Assembly (NCBI GenBank): GCA_044227095.1
Contig: JBGAFV010000001.1
Coordinates: 4,774,001-4,838,000, forward strand
DNA from: JACMLD01 sp044227095
Lineage (GTDB): Bacteria; Bacteroidota; Bacteroidia; Chitinophagales; Chitinophagaceae
Direction: 5' to 3'
Length of the DNA stretch: 64,000 nucleotides
In this document: positions 9,005-17,466 of the stretch, piece after piece
Position numbering within the stretch: position 1 is the first letter of the stretch
Layout: each line of letters begins with the position of its first letter
Position numbers and translations under genes: made by a program
The notes under the pieces: generated by a model
Seen by the model: only the letters and a program-made list of their open reading frames with translations
Databases searched by the model: none
Told to the model about the DNA's origin: nothing

Positions 9005-10471
9005 TTATTGCTTACTAAAACCAAATGCCAGTGCAGGAATGCCTGTTGTTATTTTTTGGACAGCAGCAGGCACAACAACTTTTACTTTATCGCCTTCAAC
9101 ACTCCATTTAACAGTAGCACCTGTTTGCAATAATTTCATTTTAGTTCCTTTCTTTGGAATATTGCCAGTCCATTCTACTGTGGCAGGTATAGCAGCATTT
9201 TCTGCAAGGTTTACAAGTGCATATAAAGTGGCCGCATCTTTTGATTGCGTAAAATAAATATCGCCGTCTTTATATTTTTCAGTTGTCCGTGTGCCGTAAA
9301 TAGCCGGGCCATTTAATGCAAGCCATGCTCCTATTTCTTTTAGTTTTACAATTTCTTCTTCCTGCAAAGTACCATCAGGTTTTGGCCCTATGCCCAATAA
9401 TAAACTGCCGCCTTTGGCCACTACTTCTATCAATTGGTGAATAACAGTTGCGGTAGATTTTAAATGATCATTAGGTACATAACCCCAGGCATTGCCCAGT
9501 GTTATGCAACTTTCCCACGGATGATCCTGCTTTTCTTTTGGTATGGTTTGCTCGGGTGTTTGGTAATTTTCATAAGGCCCGTGCACAGTACGATCTACAA
9601 TCAATAAACCCGGCTGCGCTTTTCTTGCCATGTCTGCAATTCTGGGCATATCTACTTCCTGGCTAAAAGGCGGGATAGCTGCACCCCATGCCCGTACTTC
9701 ATCGTTTACAGTTTCTAACGGTCTTACCCAACCGCCATCAAGCCAAAGAATATCCATCTTGCCATACCCCGTCATTAATTCTTCAATCTGGTTATAGGTA
9801 TATTGTTTGAATTTATTCCAGCGCCACGGAAATTTCCTGATATCATAATTTACATTCCTGTCTGGCGTAGCATACATGGGCCACCAGAAGTTTTCAGAAT
9901 GCCAGTCTGGTTTTGAAAAATACGCCCCAATCATAAAGCCTTCTTTCCTGAACGCATCAAACACATATTTGGCTATATCAGCTTTTGGGTTACTGGCAAA
10001 AGGTCCATTGGTAATTTTAAAATCGGTCTGCTTGGTATCAAACATACAAAAGCCATCGTGGTGCTTGGTAGTAAACACAACATAACGCATGCCCGCCTGC
10101 TTTGCTGCTGTAGCCCATTGTTGGGGATTAAAGTTTACGGGGTTAAAATCTTTTTTCAATCCCCAATACCATTTTTTAAAATCACCATAATCACTTGTAC
10201 TATCACGGGTAATCCAGTCTTCAGAACACAATGCCCAAGACTCTATCATGCCCGGTACAGCATATAACCCATAATGAATAATCATTCCAAACTTCTGGTC
10301 ACGCCATTGCTCTAATTTATCTTTCACCAGCGGATCTGAAGGCCATTCATATTCTTTTGATTGCTGGTGAATATTTCCCTGCGCATGTAAAGATTGAAAG
10401 CAGGCAAAAAATAAAAATAAAGCGATTAAATCCTTGCTAATGACTTTTATTGTGAGAGATAAATTATTCAT
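9005..10471 (-). CDS. GH29 alpha-L-fucosidase, second paralogue
   Basis: A second family 29 fucosidase, 488 residues from the chosen start. It has FGMIIHYGLYAVPG, the KHHDGFCMF signature and a nucleophile-type Asp in ILWLDGGW (residue 245). A small C-terminal beta domain is present but no discoidin domain, so it differs from its neighbour and belongs to another GH29 subgroup. I chose ATG 10471 because it gives a clean signal peptide (MNNLSLTIK, then LIALFLFFACF, ending HAQ). An upstream in-frame ATG at 10504 would add 11 residues. A -7-like TATTTTTG lies at 10518-10525 on the minus strand. Confidence 0.92.
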   Translation of the reverse strand: MNNLSLTIKVISKDLIALFLFFACFQSLHAQGNIHQQSKEYEWPSDPLVKDKLEQWRDQKFGMIIHYGLYAVPGMIESWALCSEDWITRDSTSDYGDFKKWYWGLKKDFNPVNFNPQQWATAAKQAGMRYVVFTTKHHDGFCMFDTKQTDFKITNGPFASNPKADIAKYVFDAFRKEGFMIGAYFSKPDWHSENFWWPMYATPDRNVNYDIRKFPWRWNKFKQYTYNQIEELMTGYGKMDILWLDGGWVRPLETVNDEVRAWGAAIPPFSQEVDMPRIADMARKAQPGLLIVDRTVHGPYENYQTPEQTIPKEKQDHPWESCITLGNAWGYVPNDHLKSTATVIHQLIEVVAKGGSLLLGIGPKPDGTLQEEEIVKLKEIGAWLALNGPAIYGTRTTEKYKDGDIYFTQSKDAATLYALVNLAENAAIPATVEWTGNIPKKGTKMKLLQTGATVKWSVEGDKVKVVVPAAVQKITTGIPALAFGFSKQ

Positions 10472-10674
10472 GAAAAGCATTTGATAGTTATGAAGCAATA
10501 ACAAATAATGAATGCGACAAAAATATAGGAATTAAGTTATACATTGATTTTTTAAAACGATCACAAGGTTTACAGCAGGGTAAATTAAAAAGGCACACAA
10601 TCAATAATATAAGCCGAAGCGCATTTTTCAAATGCTTGAAGAGAAAATTCCGGCATAAAAATAAAGCTTAAAGC

Positions 10675-10704
10675 TTTGAGGTAATAATACAATGGCTAAT
10701 TTTG
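10675..10704 (+). promoter_or_regulatory. Bacteroidota-type promoter for the ferritin-like gene
   Basis: TTTG (10675-10678), an 18-bp spacer and TAATTTTG (10697-10704) match the -33/-7 consensus. Transcription would start near 10711, about 31 bases before the TTG start codon at 10742. Nothing else is recognisable in the 10505-10741 gap apart from the -7-like site of the opposing fucosidase gene. Confidence 0.55.
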
Positions 10705-10741
10705 TATAACCATTAGCTATAGTTGAATAAAAAAACAAGCT

Positions 10742-11305
10742 TTGAAAATTTCTCACCCGGCATTAATTGATATTTTACAAAAAGCTTACTCTGCAGAAAA
10801 AGCGGCTTCTTTTGCTTACCAGGGCCACGCAGCATCTGTAAAAGATGCAGAAGAAAAAATTGCTATCAGGCAAATAGAAATGGATGAATGGAACCACCGC
10901 AGGGAAGTGCTTGAAATTATGAAGCAATATGACATTCCTGTTTCCAAATATTACGAACTAAGATTTTACATTACGGGCAAAGTCATTTCTTTTAGCTGTC
11001 ACATTATTGGCTGGTTTATGCCTTTTTATTTTGCAGGAAGTTTAGAAAGCGGCAATGTTTGCGAGTACTTTAGAATGAAACAGTATTTTAATGAACTTGG
11101 CATAAGAGAACACGATACTATTTTATATGAAATGGGCATGAAGGAAAAAGAACACGAAGTGTATTTTTTAAGCAAGATAAAAAACAACAAACTGCTTCCT
11201 TATTTTGAAAAAATTTTTAATTGGGGCGGAAGAAAAAGTTTTAATAATGTAAACCTCGATGAAAAATACCCGGTAGAACAATCTGATGTTTACTGCAAAA
11301 AATAA
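10742..11305 (+). CDS. Ferritin-like di-iron protein, COQ7-like
   Basis: A 187-residue four-helix protein with the di-iron ligand pattern of the ferritin-like superfamily: Glu19, ExxH at 49-52, Glu108 and ExxH at 135-138. The spacing is like demethoxyubiquinone hydroxylase (COQ7), but the function may differ in a menaquinone-using bacterium. A hydrophobic stretch (about residues 78-98, ending GWFMPFYFAG) could touch the membrane. The start codon is TTG: a stop lies in frame 18 bases upstream, no earlier ATG exists, and a good promoter precedes it. The gene stands alone. Confidence 0.75.
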   Translation: MKISHPALIDILQKAYSAEKAASFAYQGHAASVKDAEEKIAIRQIEMDEWNHRREVLEIMKQYDIPVSKYYELRFYITGKVISFSCHIIGWFMPFYFAGSLESGNVCEYFRMKQYFNELGIREHDTILYEMGMKEKEHEVYFLSKIKNNKLLPYFEKIFNWGGRKSFNNVNLDEKYPVEQSDVYCKK

Positions 11306-11327
11306 TCACCTGCGCCTGCAGGTGATT
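11304..11327. terminator. Convergent hairpin at the end of the ferritin-like gene
   Basis: A perfect 9-bp stem (AATCACCTG / CAGGTGATT) with a 6-base loop overlaps the last bases of the stop codon. It lies between two convergent genes and could serve both strands. Confidence 0.6.
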
Positions 11328-11350
11328 ACAACAAAAAAGAAATTTTCTAT

Positions 11351-11974
11351 TTACCGTATAAAATAGCCTACGCTCAAAGATAAAATCCTTGTCTTGATGT
11401 TTGCACCATTAGGATCGTTATTAATATTACCAATACCATAAGCATATGCAGCTTCAGCAAAAAACTTTTGAGAAAAAGAATAACCAAGTGCAGCATTTAA
11501 TGAGGCATCAAATAAACCAAAGTGGTTGCCGGTGAGGCTTAATATTGCCTTGTTGTGAATCTTGTTACCTGACATATCAGTATAAACCTGCTTGCCACTA
11601 ATTCCTATACTTACAGATGGGCCGGCTTTGCAATAAAAACCTTCGCCTCTTTTACCGGACAAATCTACCTGTATTAGCAATGGTATTTCGAGGTAATTTA
11701 AATGATACGTTTTTGCAGGCTTGCCAACTGTATCAGTAACAGTAAAACCTTTGCCTGTATATTGCAAGCCGGTTACAAAAGCTACTTTATCATCAAAATA
11801 AATTTTTGCAAGAACGCCAGCGTTAAAACCAGCTATGCTACTTGTAGGGGCTTTTATGCCATTAACTTTATAAGTGGCAGAATTTAATTGTGCTCCTGCT
11901 TTTACAGCCCAGTGAATTTGGGCACCAGCACAATAAGTAATACATAGTAATACCAAAGTTGAAATGAACTTCAT
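11351..11974 (-). CDS. Outer-membrane beta-barrel protein, PorT-like fold
   Basis: A 207-residue exported protein with a signal peptide ending near CAGAQ. The mature part alternates short beta strands (AVKAGAQLNSATY, VAFVTGLQYTGKGFTV, YLEIPLLIQVDL, FFAEAAYAYGIGN) and ends in an aromatic-rich strand SLSVGYFIR. This is the pattern of the small outer-membrane beta-barrel (OMP_b-brl_2/PorT-like) proteins that are abundant in Bacteroidota. No specific role can be given. It stands alone, convergent with the ferritin-like gene. Confidence 0.8.
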   Translation of the reverse strand: MKFISTLVLLCITYCAGAQIHWAVKAGAQLNSATYKVNGIKAPTSSIAGFNAGVLAKIYFDDKVAFVTGLQYTGKGFTVTDTVGKPAKTYHLNYLEIPLLIQVDLSGKRGEGFYCKAGPSVSIGISGKQVYTDMSGNKIHNKAILSLTGNHFGLFDASLNAALGYSFSQKFFAEAAYAYGIGNINNDPNGANIKTRILSLSVGYFIR

Positions 11975-12036
11975 GTTTAATTTTTAGGGTTCTAAACGGA
12001 GACGGTTATTTTGCAGAGGAGGTTGGATAGGCAGGA

Positions 12037-12071
12037 AAACTCCGTCAAGATACTTCTTAACTACGGAGTTT
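12037..12071. terminator. Inverted repeat between the DinB-like and barrel genes
   Basis: Perfect 9-bp arms (AAACTCCGT / ACGGAGTTT) are separated by 17 bases. The element starts about 22 bases past the stop of the DinB-like gene on the minus strand. The long loop and lack of a T-run make it a weak terminator call; it could be an operator for the barrel gene at 11974. Confidence 0.3.
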
Positions 12072-12093
12072 GCAAGCATAACCCTAGTGGCTA

Positions 12094-12621
12094 TTATTTA
12101 TTTTTCATGCCCAGGTTATAAGCATCTGATTTTCCTTTGGGTATGGAAAGGCTTTGCCAGTCATTATTTTTAATCATTCTTCCGAGGTATACAATTTGCC
12201 CTACATGATAAGGGTAATGCGCCAATTGCCGGTTGATGGCATCAATAACCGAAAGTCCTTCTGTTCTTATATAAATTGTTTTTAAAAGATCTTCTTCTTT
12301 CAAATGGGCCAATGCATCAAACATACATTTCCATCCTTTCTCCCATACTTCCATTAATTGCTGCCGGTTATAAGATTGCGCTTCAAATTCTGTATCACGG
12401 TTACGCCACTCTTTTTCTCCGTCTTCAGTAAGAAAATTTGTCCAGCGGCTTAGCATATTGCCACTCATATGCTGAATGATGACGGCAATGCTATTACTTG
12501 CTTCATTAGGCTGAAAGAAAAAATCATTGTCATGCAATTGCGAAAATGTATTATCAGCAAGTTCTTTATAATAACCAAATCTTTTAATAGTAGCCTGAAG
12601 GTATGTTGTTGCAAAGTTCAT
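12094..12621 (-). CDS. DinB-superfamily protein, DUF1572-like
   Basis: A 175-residue four-helix bundle protein of the DinB/YfiT superfamily. Three histidines in the expected places probably bind a metal: the one in IIQHMSGNMLSRW (near residue 50) and those in LAHYPYHVGQIVYLGRMI near residues 134-138. The superfamily includes thiol-dependent S-transferases (bacillithiol or mycothiol) and many uncharacterised members; DUF1572 members have no assigned substrate. A variable-looking heptamer array lies directly upstream (12658-12750) and may influence its expression. Confidence 0.8.
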   Translation of the reverse strand: MNFATTYLQATIKRFGYYKELADNTFSQLHDNDFFFQPNEASNSIAVIIQHMSGNMLSRWTNFLTEDGEKEWRNRDTEFEAQSYNRQQLMEVWEKGWKCMFDALAHLKEEDLLKTIYIRTEGLSVIDAINRQLAHYPYHVGQIVYLGRMIKNNDWQSLSIPKGKSDAYNLGMKNK

Positions 12622-12657
12622 AATACGGGTTTAAGAAGCTGTGAGCTACTAGCTGCA

Positions 12658-12750
12658 AGCTGTTAGCTGTTAGCTGTTAGCTGTTAGCTGTTAGCTGTTA
12701 GCTGTTAGCTGTTAGCTGTTAGCTGTTAGCTGTTAGCTGTTAGCTGTTAG
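12658..12750. repeat. Heptamer tandem repeat, AGCTGTT, about 13 copies
   Basis: Thirteen perfect copies of AGCTGTT plus two bases fill 12658-12750 without interruption. Degenerate forms (AGCTGTG, AGCTACT, AGCTGCA) precede it at 12637-12657. Such pure short arrays are prone to slipped-strand length change. It lies between the gamma-glutamyltransferase stop and the DinB-like start, so any copy-number change would alter the DinB-like upstream region, not a protein. AGCT-rich words also make up the element at 55836-55915. Confidence 0.95.
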
Positions 12751-12806
12751 AATTAAGTTTAAAGCTATAGATCAACTACTGTGCATTAATGGTGAAATAA
12801 AAAATA

Positions 12807-14525
12807 TTAATAACCTTCTGCTGCATCATTGCCACGGTTATCTGCAACCGCTTCAAATTTTTTGTTGGGCAAAACTTTAATAACTTCTGTTCTGCCAATT
12901 TGTTCACGCACTGTTACTTTATAACCCATAGTTTTTAATGATTCAATTACATTTTCAGGAAAGCCTTTTTCTACAAAAACTTCATCGGGCAACCATTGGT
13001 GATGAAATTTTGGTTTCCACACTGCATCCTGTGTGCTTAAATTAAATTCAAGCATATTTACTAATGTCTGGTAAACAGAAGTAGGGATAGTAGTTCCTCC
13101 GGGTGTACCCAACACAATAAACGGTTTATTATTTTTTAAAACGATGGCAGGCGTCATACTGCTAAGCATGCGTTTATTGGGCGAAATAGCGTTTGCTTCT
13201 GCGCCTACTGCACCATACATATTTGGCACGCCGGGCTTTACACTAAAATCATCCATCTCATTATTTAATAAAAAGCCAGCACCACCCGCAACAGTTTTGC
13301 TTCCATAACCACCGTTTAATGTAGTAGTAATAGAAACAGCGTTTCCATATTTATCTATTATGCTCAGGTGCGTTGTTTCTTCACTTTCGGGGTTTATGCG
13401 GCCTTCTTTGGTAACAGTGCTGCTGCCTGCTTTTGTGGGATCATAGTCACTCATTCTTTCTTGTATATATGCATCGCTGGTTAATCTTTTCACTGGCACT
13501 TTTACAAAATCTGCATCGCCCATAAATGCGGCCCTGTCTGCATAAGCACGTCTTTCTGCTTCTACCATTAAATGCACGGCTTCAACAGAATGAAAGCCCA
13601 TCTTTGCAATATTTTTATCTGCAATCATTTTCATTCCCTGTTCTATAATAATGCCACCACTACTTGGCAATGGCATGCTAACAATTATATATCCTTTATA
13701 TGGAAACGACAGAACAGTTCTTTCTTTGGCCTGGTAATTTTTCAAGTCATCATAAGTAACCAGCCCTTTGCCACGCTGCATTTCTTCTACTATCAGCTTT
13801 GCTGTTTCTCCCTCGTAAAAACCTTTTTGCCCCAAATCGCGAATGCGTTTTAAAGTTGCCGCAAGATCTTTTTGTATTAATGTATCGCCTTCCTTCCAGG
13901 GAACATCTTTTACAAAAGCAGGCTGCACGGTATTGTATTTAATAAAAGCAGCCTTTGACCCATTTAAAGATTTTGCTTCGCTTTCTGTAATGGCAAATCC
14001 TTTTTCTGCCAGTTCAATTGCAGGTGCTATTAATTCTTTAAACGGAAGCTTTGCATATTTAAGCGATGCAAATATTCCGGCAATAGTGCCAGGCACCCCG
14101 CTTGCAAGATGGCCATACTGGCTAAGGTTCATTTGCGGATTGCCGTTTGCATCCAGGTACATATCACGCCCCGCAGCCGCCGGTGCCTTTTCGCGGTAAT
14201 CCAATGCAATATTTTTACCGTTTTGCAATCTTGCAATCATAAAACCGCCGCCACCAATATTACCGGCGCCGGGATAAACAACCGCCAGTGCAAGCTGTGT
14301 AGCAATAGCAGCATCAATTGCATTTCCTCCTTTTTTTAATACTGATACGCCTGCTTTACTAGCTAGCGGATGGGCAGATACAACAGCACCGTTACTGCAG
14401 GTAATTGTTTTTTGAATAGAATATTTATACGCATTAATGCCACTAACCGAAATTGATTTTTGTCCGTAAACATTGCCTAAAACAGTAATGAAAAAACAAA
14501 CAAGACAAACTCTCATGTTAATCAT
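12807..14525 (-). CDS. ggt: Gamma-glutamyltransferase
   Basis: A periplasmic or secreted enzyme of 572 residues that cleaves gamma-glutamyl bonds, mainly of glutathione and gamma-glutamyl peptides, and can transfer the glutamyl group. A signal peptide ends near residue 21 (NVYGQ). The precursor self-cleaves before the catalytic threonine, here Thr384 in EETTHLS. Family segments YREKAPAAA, ASGVPGTIAG, PLPSSGG and LNNEMDDF are all present. Start ATG 14525 is used; an ATG three codons later is equally possible. It forms a single-gene unit and could process gamma-glutamyl compounds made by the YbdK-type ligase 5 kb away, though that link is speculative. Confidence 0.95.
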   Translation of the reverse strand: MINMRVCLVCFFITVLGNVYGQKSISVSGINAYKYSIQKTITCSNGAVVSAHPLASKAGVSVLKKGGNAIDAAIATQLALAVVYPGAGNIGGGGFMIARLQNGKNIALDYREKAPAAAGRDMYLDANGNPQMNLSQYGHLASGVPGTIAGIFASLKYAKLPFKELIAPAIELAEKGFAITESEAKSLNGSKAAFIKYNTVQPAFVKDVPWKEGDTLIQKDLAATLKRIRDLGQKGFYEGETAKLIVEEMQRGKGLVTYDDLKNYQAKERTVLSFPYKGYIIVSMPLPSSGGIIIEQGMKMIADKNIAKMGFHSVEAVHLMVEAERRAYADRAAFMGDADFVKVPVKRLTSDAYIQERMSDYDPTKAGSSTVTKEGRINPESEETTHLSIIDKYGNAVSITTTLNGGYGSKTVAGGAGFLLNNEMDDFSVKPGVPNMYGAVGAEANAISPNKRMLSSMTPAIVLKNNKPFIVLGTPGGTTIPTSVYQTLVNMLEFNLSTQDAVWKPKFHHQWLPDEVFVEKGFPENVIESLKTMGYKVTVREQIGRTEVIKVLPNKKFEAVADNRGNDAAEGY

Positions 14526-14765
14526 ATTTTTTGGTGATTATTGCCTTTAAAATACTGAACTTAACTATTACTTTACTATTTTAATTAAAACGCCGCCGTA
14601 CAAGGTAAAAAAAAAGGAACAATTACGGACGCAAATGGCAATTATTATTAAATGCCTGCTTCACACCTGTCAGCTCCTTTATTTTAAATTGAAATACTAT
14701 ATTTTTGAAGAGATTGATTTGTTAACAAAACAATATCGTCTTTGCAATTAAATTAATTTACATCC

Positions 14766-15908
14766 ATGAACAAAAACGTTTTAACCCTGCTTACAACATT
14801 TGCGCTGATTCTTTCTTTTGCTTTTATCCATGCACAAACAAAATTGCCTGTTATAAAAGCAACCTCTAAATCTGTAAACATCCAAAACGGAAAAGAATTC
14901 AGGAAAAACTGGTGGACGATTTCACCGGAAATAAAACCCGATGTTTTTTCTACTTCAGTTAAAAATGAAAACGTAACATTTTATACTGACATTGATTCCA
15001 TTTCTTTTAAAATAAAGCCCGGGGGTGAATACAATTTTATTATTCTACTGAATGGCAAAGACAGCGCTTTAACACAAATAAAATATGTGCTGAGCAAACT
15101 GGACATTCTTAAAATGGCTGATAAATATAACCTTGCTGATAAAAGAGAAATTCCAACATTTACCTATCAATCTAAAGACGATCCGAATCTTGTTGCATTA
15201 AGGAAAGGGTTTAACCTCGATTCTATTGCAGGCACTGCTTCCGAAACTGCTAAAATAATAAACCTGCTGCATTGGGTACATAACCTCATACCACACGATG
15301 GCAACCATGAAAACCCGGTGGTAAAAAATGCAATGAGCATGATAGCAGAATGCAAAAAAGATAATCGAGGACTTAATTGCCGTGGGCTTTCTACCGTTTT
15401 AAACGAATGCTATCTTTCAATGGGCATAAAATCCAGGTTTGTTACATGCATGCCCAAAGATTCTGTTTTTGATGACTGCCATGTAATTAATCTTGTATGG
15501 AGCAATGACTATAAAAAATGGTTATGGATAGATCCCACCAACAACGCTTATGTAATGGATGAAAAAGGAGATTTGCTTGATATACGCGAAGTAAGAGAAA
15601 GGCTGATTAACGGAAAGACTTTAATTGTAAACCCCGATGCCAACTGGAACAATAAGGCAACACAATACAAAGAAGATTACCTGTATAACTACATGGCCAA
15701 AAATCTTTATCGCCTAGAATGCCCGCTTGCAAGCGAGTATAACAGCGAAACATGGAAAGCCGGCAAAGAAGTTACATATGTAGAATTGTTGCCGCTGGAT
15801 GCGTATAATCAAACGCCGTTTAAATCAGAACATGTGAACAGTAAAACCGGAACAAAATTCACCAATTACAAAACCAATAACCCTGATTTGTTCTGGACGC
15901 TTCCTTAA
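14766..15908 (+). CDS. Secreted transglutaminase-like protein
   Basis: A 380-residue exported protein with a signal peptide ending near HAQTK. A transglutaminase-like papain-fold domain covers about residues 165-270. The cysteine in LNCRGLSTVLNEC, the histidine in DDCHVINLVW and the aspartate in LWIDPTNNAY form the expected Cys-His-Asp triad. In bacteria such domains often act as peptidases or amidases. An N-terminal beta domain (about residues 25-110) has no clear family. The role is unknown. It is preceded by a -7-like TATTTTTG (14700-14707) and has no cotranscribed neighbour. Confidence 0.8.
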   Translation: MNKNVLTLLTTFALILSFAFIHAQTKLPVIKATSKSVNIQNGKEFRKNWWTISPEIKPDVFSTSVKNENVTFYTDIDSISFKIKPGGEYNFIILLNGKDSALTQIKYVLSKLDILKMADKYNLADKREIPTFTYQSKDDPNLVALRKGFNLDSIAGTASETAKIINLLHWVHNLIPHDGNHENPVVKNAMSMIAECKKDNRGLNCRGLSTVLNECYLSMGIKSRFVTCMPKDSVFDDCHVINLVWSNDYKKWLWIDPTNNAYVMDEKGDLLDIREVRERLINGKTLIVNPDANWNNKATQYKEDYLYNYMAKNLYRLECPLASEYNSETWKAGKEVTYVELLPLDAYNQTPFKSEHVNSKTGTKFTNYKTNNPDLFWTLP

Positions 15909-15981
15909 TAGAAAAATATGAAGTGATAGCATTGATTCCTACCGTGGTCGCATTACACCCCCATGATTGTCGCATCTGCAC

Positions 15982-16013
15982 TTGTATTTCATCTAGGCAG
16001 TGAAATATATTTG
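15982..16013 (+). promoter_or_regulatory. Promoter of the VOC-protein gene
   Basis: TTG (15982-15984), a 21-bp spacer and a perfect TATATTTG (16006-16013). Transcription would start near 16020, giving a short leader before ATG 16033. This supports that start over one at 16000, which would lie inside the promoter. Confidence 0.6.
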
Positions 16014-16032
16014 TATCTCTAAAACAAAAATT

Positions 16033-16443
16033 ATGGCAAAGCTGAATCCTTATTTAAACTTCAATAACAATTGCGCGGAAGCAATGACTTTTTATAAAAG
16101 TTGTCTTGGCGGGACACTGGAAATGAAAAAAGTTAGCGAAATACCCGAGATGGCTGCACAAATGCCACCACATATGAAAGATCAGATCATTCATGCTACT
16201 TTAACAAGTGGCGATATGGTTATTATGGCTTCCGATATGAACCGATCAAAACCACAGGAAGGCAACACCTATGGCATTTGCGTTAACTGCAGCAGCGAAG
16301 AAGAACTGAAAACATTTTTCTCAAAATTTTCTGAAGGCGCTAAAATCAATCAGGCCGTAGGTATGATGCCATGGGGCGATTTGTTTGGCGACCTTACTGA
16401 TAAATATGGCAAGAGCTGGATGTTTAATTATCATAAATACTAA
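16033..16443 (+). CDS. VOC-family protein, PhnB-like
   Basis: A 136-residue protein of the vicinal oxygen chelate (glyoxalase/dioxygenase) superfamily in its PhnB-like branch: it opens AKLNPYLNFNNNCAEAMTFY and ends GDLFGDLTDKYGKSWMFN. Members form beta-alpha-beta-beta-beta dimers. Many PhnB-like ones lack the metal ligands and have no known reaction. The start was set from the promoter box just upstream. The function remains open. Confidence 0.85.
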   Translation: MAKLNPYLNFNNNCAEAMTFYKSCLGGTLEMKKVSEIPEMAAQMPPHMKDQIIHATLTSGDMVIMASDMNRSKPQEGNTYGICVNCSSEEELKTFFSKFSEGAKINQAVGMMPWGDLFGDLTDKYGKSWMFNYHKY

Positions 16444-16454
16444 GAAAGTATATA

Positions 16455-16509
16455 GTGCTCAGTATGTAGTATTCAGACTTTGCCGCGTATCTCAATACTG
16501 AATACTCAC
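16455..16509. repeat. Composite intergenic inverted repeat, copy B
   Basis: Imperfect arms of AGTATTCAGTATTGAG type (16455-16476 and 16491-16509) enclose the 18-mer AGACTTTGCCGCGTATCT (16475-16492), which is identical to the loop of copy A at 8960-8977. It lies just past the VOC-gene stop and before the hydrolase gene on the same strand. Confidence 0.75.
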
Positions 16510-16523
16510 AAAGTATAACGAAA

Positions 16524-17432
16524 ATGATAAAGTTTGTATCAGCATTTTTTGTATTAGTAATCTTCACTGCTTGCAATCATTCTAGCAAAACAACTGTTGC
16601 CAACAAAGAAATAAACGATTCAAGCAATAAAAAAAAATCTGTTCAAATGAGTAAAACATTTATAAGTGGGTTTGCCCCGGTTAATGGATTAAACATGTAT
16701 TACGAAATACATGGCAAAGGTTTGCCGCTGGTATTAATTCATGGAGGTGGTTCTACGATAGAAACAACTTTTGGCCACATTCTTCCAATGCTTGCACAGC
16801 ATTATAAAGTTATTGCAGTAGAATTGCAGGCACATGGACATACTGCAGACAGAAACACACCAGAAAGTTTTACACAAGATGCGAATGATGTTGCGGCCCT
16901 GCTCTCCTATCTTAATATTGAAAATGCTTTTTTCATTGGCTTTAGCAATGGCGGACAAACATGCCTTGAAATTGGAATTAAACATGCTTCGATTGCACGC
17001 AAACTGGTAATTATTTCTGCATTTTATAAAAAGGAAGGTATGACACCCGGCATCTTTGATGGTATGCCAAATGCTACTATTGACAATATGCCTGCTTTAT
17101 TAAAATCAACCTATATGGCTATACCCGGCAATACACATGAAGGTTTGATGGCGATGTTTAACCAGGATAAAAACAGAATGATACAATTTAAAGGATGGAC
17201 TGATGCTGAAGTTGAATCTATAAAAGCACCTACATTAGTAATTTCAGGTGATAAAGATGTTGCAACACCACAACACACCGCAGAAATGGCAAGTAGAATA
17301 TCCGGCGCTTCGTTATGCATCTTACCCGGAAATCATGGTTCTTTTATTGGTGAAATCTGTACCATACAGGAAGGAAGTAGAATACCTGCATTGACAGTTG
17401 AACTAATTAAAGAATTTTTGGATAAAGATTAA
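16524..17432 (+). CDS. Alpha/beta-hydrolase lipoprotein
   Basis: A 302-residue alpha/beta-hydrolase anchored as a lipoprotein: the signal peptide ends in the lipobox IFTAC, with Cys17 to be acylated. The fold is clear from HGGGSTIETTFGHILPML (oxyanion loop) and the nucleophile elbow GFSNGG (Ser141). An aspartate in ISGDKDVATP and a histidine in LPGNHGSF complete the triad. The substrate is unknown. The sequence resembles the esterase/haloperoxidase-type branch of the superfamily. Confidence 0.85.
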   Translation: MIKFVSAFFVLVIFTACNHSSKTTVANKEINDSSNKKKSVQMSKTFISGFAPVNGLNMYYEIHGKGLPLVLIHGGGSTIETTFGHILPMLAQHYKVIAVELQAHGHTADRNTPESFTQDANDVAALLSYLNIENAFFIGFSNGGQTCLEIGIKHASIARKLVIISAFYKKEGMTPGIFDGMPNATIDNMPALLKSTYMAIPGNTHEGLMAMFNQDKNRMIQFKGWTDAEVESIKAPTLVISGDKDVATPQHTAEMASRISGASLCILPGNHGSFIGEICTIQEGSRIPALTVELIKEFLDKD

Positions 17433-17466
17433 AGAAGCAACAACCTGTTATCCCCTTTATCATTTA

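Noticed and set aside
12658..12750. Heptamer array as a coding repeat
   Set aside because: It lies between two genes on the minus strand and no supported reading frame runs through it.
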